A stretch of 64,000 bases of DNA from Acidobacteria bacterium Mor1. Its GTDB lineage: Bacteria > Acidobacteriota > Polarisedimenticolia > Polarisedimenticolales > Polarisedimenticolaceae. Positions within the stretch are counted from its first letter, which is position 1. Every line of letters starts with the position of its first letter. A program made the translations under genes and the position numbers. The notes under the pieces are model-generated. The model was not told the origin of the DNA. It was given only the letters and a program-made list of their open reading frames with translations, and made no database searches. Shown here in pieces: positions 60,364 through 64,000 of this stretch. The stretch lies in NCBI GenBank assembly GCA_001664505.1, contig CP011806.1, positions 1,641,528-1,705,527 on the forward strand, in the 5' to 3' direction.

Positions 60364-61183
60364 TCCCGCGGTCAAGCTCGAGCTTCGCGGGCTTTCCAAG
60401 CGTTATCCCGGCGGCGCCGAGGCACTGCGCGACGTGGACATGCGCCTGGCCCCCGGCGACGTGCTGGGGCTGATCGGCCCCTCGGGCGCGGGCAAGAGCA
60501 CCCTGATCCGCTGCATCAACCGGTTGGTCGAACCCAGTCAGGGCTCGGTGCGGCTCGACGGCGAGGAGTTGACCTCCCTGGGCGCGGGAGCGCTACGCCG
60601 TGCCCGCCGCCGGATCGGCATGATCTTCCAGGAGTTCGCCCTGGTCGAACGGCTGACGGTCATGGAGAACGTGCTCTCGGGACGGTTGGGCTACACCGGG
60701 CTCTGGCGCAGCCTGGCCCGGCGCTTCCCCCCGGAAGATGTCGAGGCCGCGCTGAGCCTGCTCTCACGGGTCGGCCTCGAAGGGTTCACCGACCAACGGG
60801 CGGATCGGCTTTCCGGCGGACAACGCCAGCGCGTGGGGATCGCCCGGGCGCTGATCCAGCAGCCCGAGTTGCTGTTGGTCGACGAACCGACGGCAAGTCT
60901 CGACCCCAAAACCGCCCGGCAGATCATGCGCCTGATCTGCGAGCTGGCAGCGGAACGTTCGCTGACCGCCGTGGTCAACATTCACGACGTTCCCCTGGCG
61001 ACCCGCTTCCTGCCGCGGATCGTCGGCCTGCGCGACGGACGGGTGGTCTTCGACGGTCCCGCGTCGGAACTGACGGCAGAGGCGCTGACCGCGATCTACG
61101 GCGAAGAGGACTGGCGGGACACGGCCGCCGACGGCGACGAAGATCGACACTCCGGCGCACCTCACACGGACCGGGAGGCATGA
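60338..61183 (+). CDS. phnC: Phosphonate-type ABC transporter ATP-binding protein
   Basis: The protein has 281 residues from a GTG start inside the phnD end. Walker A is GPSGAGKST (47-55). The Q-loop is in [18 protein letters not shown], the signature is LSGGQRQRV, Walker B is [12 protein letters not shown], and the switch His is in NIHDVPLA. '[20 protein letters not shown]' is a PhnC-type segment. It powers import together with the two PhnE-like permeases. The end overlaps phnE by four bases. Confidence 0.92.
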   Translation: MSSTPPSADPAVKLELRGLSKRYPGGAEALRDVDMRLAPGDVLGLIGPSGAGKSTLIRCINRLVEPSQGSVRLDGEELTSLGAGALRRARRRIGMIFQEFALVERLTVMENVLSGRLGYTGLWRSLARRFPPEDVEAALSLLSRVGLEGFTDQRADRLSGGQRQRVGIARALIQQPELLLVDEPTASLDPKTARQIMRLICELAAERSLTAVVNIHDVPLATRFLPRIVGLRDGRVVFDGPASELTAEALTAIYGEEDWRDTAADGDEDRHSGAPHTDREA

Positions 61184-61932
61184 GCCGGCGCACCGGCCTG
61201 ATCCTGCTGCTGTTCGCCGGCTACCTGGTGGCGGCCCTGGCCAGCCTGGAGATCGACGTCGAGCGGGTCGCCGAAGGGGTTGCCCGGGGTGGCAAGTTCC
61301 TCGGCGGTTTCCTGCAGCCGGACTTCGCCAGCCGCTGGAGCGATGTCTCCTCCGGGATGCTCGAGAGCCTGACCATGACGGTGGTCGCAACCCTCGCGGG
61401 GCTGCTGCTTTCGCTCCCCGTGGCCCTGGGCGCCGCGCGCAACATGGCTCCGACCCCGATCTACCTGGCCTGCCGGGCCATCGTTGCCACCTCCCGCAGC
61501 CTGCACGAGTTGGTGATCGCGATCCTGTTCGTCGTCGCCGTCGGCTTCGGACCGCTGGCCGGTGTGTTGACCCTGGCCTTCGCCAGCGTCGGCTTTCTGG
61601 GAAAACTGCTGGCCGAGGAGATCGAAGAGATCGACCCGGCTCAGCTCGAGGCGATCCGGGCCACCGGCGCCCGGGGGCCCCAGCGCCTGTGGTACGCGGT
61701 GGTGCCTCAGGTCACTCCCCGGTTGGTGGGACTGACCCTCTATCGCCTCGATATCAACTTCCGCGAGTCCGCCATCATCGGCGTGGTCGGCGCCGGCGGC
61801 ATCGGCGCCACCCTCAACACCGCCTTTCAGCGCTACGAGTACGACGTCGCCGCGGCGATCCTGATCTTGATCATCGCTGTGGTGTTGCTTGCCGAATACG
61901 CCTCGGGTCACGTGCGCCGGAGGGTGATGTAG
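61180..61932 (+). CDS. phnE: Phosphonate-type ABC transporter permease, first copy
   Basis: The protein has 250 residues and five to six helices. An N-terminal helix precedes the '[22 protein letters not shown]' BPD-type start. The EAA loop is '[30 protein letters not shown]', followed by [23 protein letters not shown], the PhnE hallmark (both shown in part here). The ATG overlaps the phnC stop (ATGA). It would pair with the second permease as a heterodimer. Confidence 0.9.
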   Translation: MSRRTGLILLLFAGYLVAALASLEIDVERVAEGVARGGKFLGGFLQPDFASRWSDVSSGMLESLTMTVVATLAGLLLSLPVALGAARNMAPTPIYLACRAIVATSRSLHELVIAILFVVAVGFGPLAGVLTLAFASVGFLGKLLAEEIEEIDPAQLEAIRATGARGPQRLWYAVVPQVTPRLVGLTLYRLDINFRESAIIGVVGAGGIGATLNTAFQRYEYDVAAAILILIIAVVLLAEYASGHVRRRVM

Positions 61933-62744
61933 TGCCGGTGGTCGATCAGGCCGGACGCAAGATCTGGCAACGGCGCACCCGCGGCGAGAGCCTGGCCCGC
62001 TGGGCGGGTTGGTTCGGCCTGGTGCTGTTGATCGCGGCCTGCTGGCGCTTCATCCACGGCCAGACCGTCTGGGAATTCGTCTACGACGCGCCGTATCAGA
62101 CCATGGACCTGATGCAACGCTCCTGGCCGCCGGACGTGGCCTACCTCGGCGCCCTGGCCCGACCGGTCTGGGACACCCTGAACATAGCGACTCTCGGCAC
62201 CCTGCTCGCGGTGGTGCTCGCGGCGCCGGTCGCGTTCCTCGCGGCCCGCAACACGGCCCCCTCCCGGATACTGCGGGGGGCCGCATTGCTCACCATCGTC
62301 TCTTCGCGCTCGATCAACTCCCTGGTCTGGGGACTGGTGCTGGTCGCGGTCTTCGGCCCGGGTGTCCTGGCCGGGATCCTGGCCATCGCCCTACGCTCGA
62401 TCGGATTCGTGGCCAAGTTGCTCTACGAGGCGATCGAAGAGATCGATCCGGCACCGGTCGAGGCGATCGAATCCACCGGTGCCCGGCGCCTCCAGGTGCT
62501 CGGCTTCGGCATCGTGCCCCAGGTGCTGCCCGCCTTCGCCGGAATCTCGGTCTTTCGCTGGGACATCAACATCCGGGAGGCGACGGTACTCGGACTGGTC
62601 GGGGCCGGCGGCATCGGCATTCAGCTCGAAGCGGCCAAGGATTCACTGGACTGGCAGCGGGTCGCTATCATCCTGCTGTTGATCCTGGGGCTCGTGGTGA
62701 TCAGCGAGGCGGTTTCGGCGCGGCTGAGAAAAGCCGCGTCCTAG
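61932..62744 (+). CDS. phnE: Phosphonate-type ABC transporter permease, second copy
   Basis: The protein has 270 residues from a GTG that overlaps the preceding TAG by one base, with GGAGGGTG upstream. The segment 'WDTLNIATLGTLLAVVLAAP' opens the permease domain. The EAA loop is 'EEIDPAPVEAIESTGARRLQ', and the final block is FRWDINIREATVLGLVGAGGIG (given in part). Two different PhnE-like proteins in one operon imply a heterodimeric channel. No phosphonate catabolic gene follows. Confidence 0.9.
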   Translation: MPVVDQAGRKIWQRRTRGESLARWAGWFGLVLLIAACWRFIHGQTVWEFVYDAPYQTMDLMQRSWPPDVAYLGALARPVWDTLNIATLGTLLAVVLAAPVAFLAARNTAPSRILRGAALLTIVSSRSINSLVWGLVLVAVFGPGVLAGILAIALRSIGFVAKLLYEAIEEIDPAPVEAIESTGARRLQVLGFGIVPQVLPAFAGISVFRWDINIREATVLGLVGAGGIGIQLEAAKDSLDWQRVAIILLLILGLVVISEAVSARLRKAAS

Positions 62745-62769
62745 GCCGCTCTAACCGATCGAGGTGTCC

Positions 62770-64000
62770 TTGCCCGCCAAGCCGCGCAGAGTTCGCCATC
62801 TCATCCTCGTCTTCGGCGACCAGCTGAACGACGACTCCACCGCCTTCGACGGATTCGACGACGCGCAGGACGCCATCGCCATGCACGAGGTTCGCGAAGA
62901 GGCGAGCTACGTGCCCCAGCACAAACAGCGCATCGCCCTGTTCTTCGCCGCGATGCGCCACTTCCGGGACGGCCAGCGGGCCGCGGGACGCACCGTCCAC
63001 TACCGGGAGCTGACCGATCCGGACAATCGAGGCAACTTCGCCGACGAGATCGCGGAGCGCATCCGCAGCCTGCAGCCGGCACGGTTGATCGCCGTCGAGC
63101 CCGGGGACTGGCGGGTCCGGGAGGTCCTGCGGGAGACCGCCAAGCAGCATGGCGTCGAGCTGGAACTCCGGGAGGACGAACACTTCCTTTGCTCCCGGGA
63201 ACAGTTCGAGAGCTTCGCCGAAGGCCGCAAGAACCTGCTGCTGGAGTTCTTCTACCGCGCCGAACGCAAGCGCCTCGACCTGATGATGAACGGGAAGGAG
63301 CCTCGCGGCGGCGCCTGGAACTTCGACAAGGAAAATCGCGAGAACTTCGGCGCCGAGGGCCCGGGCAAGATCCGGCCTCTGCGTTCGTTCCCACCCGACG
63401 CGCTCACCCGGGAGGTCCTGGGGATGGTGGCCCGGGAGTTCCCGGACTCCCCCGGCAAGCTGGAAGGCTTCGACTACCCGGTCACTCCCGCCGACGCCCG
63501 AAAGGCGCTCACCGACTTCATCGAGCACCGCCTGGAGAACTTCGGCAGCTACCAGGATGCGATGGTCACCGGCGAACCCTTCCTCTACCACTCGCGGCTT
63601 TCGAGTTCATTGAACCTGCACCTCCTGGATCCCCGCGAGGCGGTCACCCAGGCGATTCGGGCACTGGACGACGAGCGGGCGCCGATCAACGCCGTGGAAG
63701 GATTCGTGCGCCAGATCGTCGGTTGGCGGGAGTATGTCCGGGGCATCTACTGCCTCAAGATGCCCGGGTACGCCGACATGAACGCGCTGAACGCAGACCT
63801 CGAGGTACCCGGGTTCATGTGGACCGCCGAGACCGAGATGCGCTGCATGGGCGACGCGGTGGGCCAGCTGGTCGACCACGCCTACGCCCATCACATCCAG
63901 CGCCTGATGGTCCTGGGGCTCTACACCATGATGCTCGGCGTACGTCCGTTCGCGGTCCACGAGTGGCACATGTCGATGTACGCCGACGCCATCGACTGGG
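62770..64000 (+). CDS. FeS-type (PhrB-like) cryptochrome/photolyase, 3' truncated by the window edge
   Basis: About 410 residues of some 510 are present; the frame is open to the last base. The start is a TTG with GAGGTG four bases upstream. The N-terminal antenna domain begins HLILVFGDQLN, and 'HEVREEASYVPQHKQRI' is diagnostic for deoxyribodipyrimidine photolyase-related (FeS-BCP) proteins. The FAD domain has 'EGFVRQIVGWREYVRGIY', the first cluster Cys candidate Cys359 in MRCMGDAVGQL, and 'HAYAHHIQRLMVLG'. The usual GIYW is GIYC here (Cys328). It should repair (6-4) photoproducts with FAD and light. The remaining cluster Cys lie outside the window. It follows the phn operon by 25 bp. Confidence 0.88.
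   Translation, partial: MPAKPRRVRHLILVFGDQLNDDSTAFDGFDDAQDAIAMHEVREEASYVPQHKQRIALFFAAMRHFRDGQRAAGRTVHYRELTDPDNRGNFADEIAERIRSLQPARLIAVEPGDWRVREVLRETAKQHGVELELREDEHFLCSREQFESFAEGRKNLLLEFFYRAERKRLDLMMNGKEPRGGAWNFDKENRENFGAEGPGKIRPLRSFPPDALTREVLGMVAREFPDSPGKLEGFDYPVTPADARKALTDFIEHRLENFGSYQDAMVTGEPFLYHSRLSSSLNLHLLDPREAVTQAIRALDDERAPINAVEGFVRQIVGWREYVRGIYCLKMPGYADMNALNADLEVPGFMWTAETEMRCMGDAVGQLVDHAYAHHIQRLMVLGLYTMMLGVRPFAVHEWHMSMYADAIDW

Noticed and set aside
1-64000. tRNA, rRNA, CRISPR arrays, insertion sequences, prophage genes and defence islands
   Set aside because: By eye I found no T-loop (GGTTCGAATCC-type) sequences, regularly spaced repeats, transposase or integrase motifs, or nuclease-plus-methylase pairs. 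The single SAM methyltransferase genes look like metabolic enzymes. A tRNA or Rfam scan would settle the RNA part.

Overview
This is a gene-dense, high-G+C chromosomal window. It holds 52 protein-coding genes, no intergenic gap above about 255 bp, and no tRNA, rRNA, CRISPR array, phage gene, transposase or integrase that I could see. The best guess for the source is an Acidobacteriota-type environmental bacterium. That rests on tandem 'VWFA-related' secreted proteins, a DUF1800-DUF1501 pair, many secreted beta-propeller, HEAT, TPR and ankyrin proteins, a sigma/anti-sigma/HEAT operon, and a recurrent secreted C-terminal module. The lifestyle suggested is respiratory and heterotrophic: cytochrome bd oxidase, a multiheme cytochrome, a glycolate oxidase-type complex and secreted peptidases. 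This is inference, not a marker-gene result.

Left part (1-16.7 kb): the end of a membrane transporter-like gene, a small secreted protein, and two tandem VWFA-related secreted proteins with a perfect inverted repeat between them. Next come a small membrane protein, an EamA transporter, a serine hydrolase of the beta-lactamase fold, a UvrD/Rep helicase and a lone pseudopilin. After these are a YceI-like/TPR protein, an Asp-box sialidase-like protein, a NIPSNAP-TetR operon with a clear palindromic operator, and a GT-C-like membrane protein.

Middle part (16.8-39.5 kb): a secreted S9 peptidase, a DNRLRE-like protein, and the DUF1800-DUF1501 operon with a recognisable promoter and terminator hairpin. 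These are followed by a Leu/Phe/Val-type amino acid dehydrogenase, an SGNH hydrolase, a methyltransferase, a DUF1566-type lipoprotein, a stand-alone NFACT-R protein and cydAB. Further on are an ankyrin protein, a CPBP protease, an S41 peptidase and a LolA-fold protein closed by a rho-independent terminator. The section ends with an overlapping operon of ECF sigma factor, zinc-type anti-sigma factor and two HEAT-repeat secreted proteins, closed by a second strong terminator.

Right part (39.5-64 kb): a phytanoyl-CoA dioxygenase-like enzyme, then a tightly packed run of octaheme cytochrome c, four-helix membrane protein and two GT-C glycosyltransferase-like proteins. A GH113-like protein and glcDEF follow. 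Then come an NTF2-like protein, a PD40 beta-propeller protein, a lipoprotein, an orphan soluble hybrid histidine kinase and a PEMT/ICMT-like methyltransferase. The window ends with a phnD-phnC-phnE-phnE transport operon followed by an FeS-type photolyase cut by the window edge.

No clear defence system or new mobile system is visible. The observations I rate highest are a cysteine-bracketed module shared by three unrelated secreted proteins, the sigma/anti-sigma/HEAT operon, the octaheme cytochrome linked to GT-C genes, and the NIPSNAP-TetR operator.
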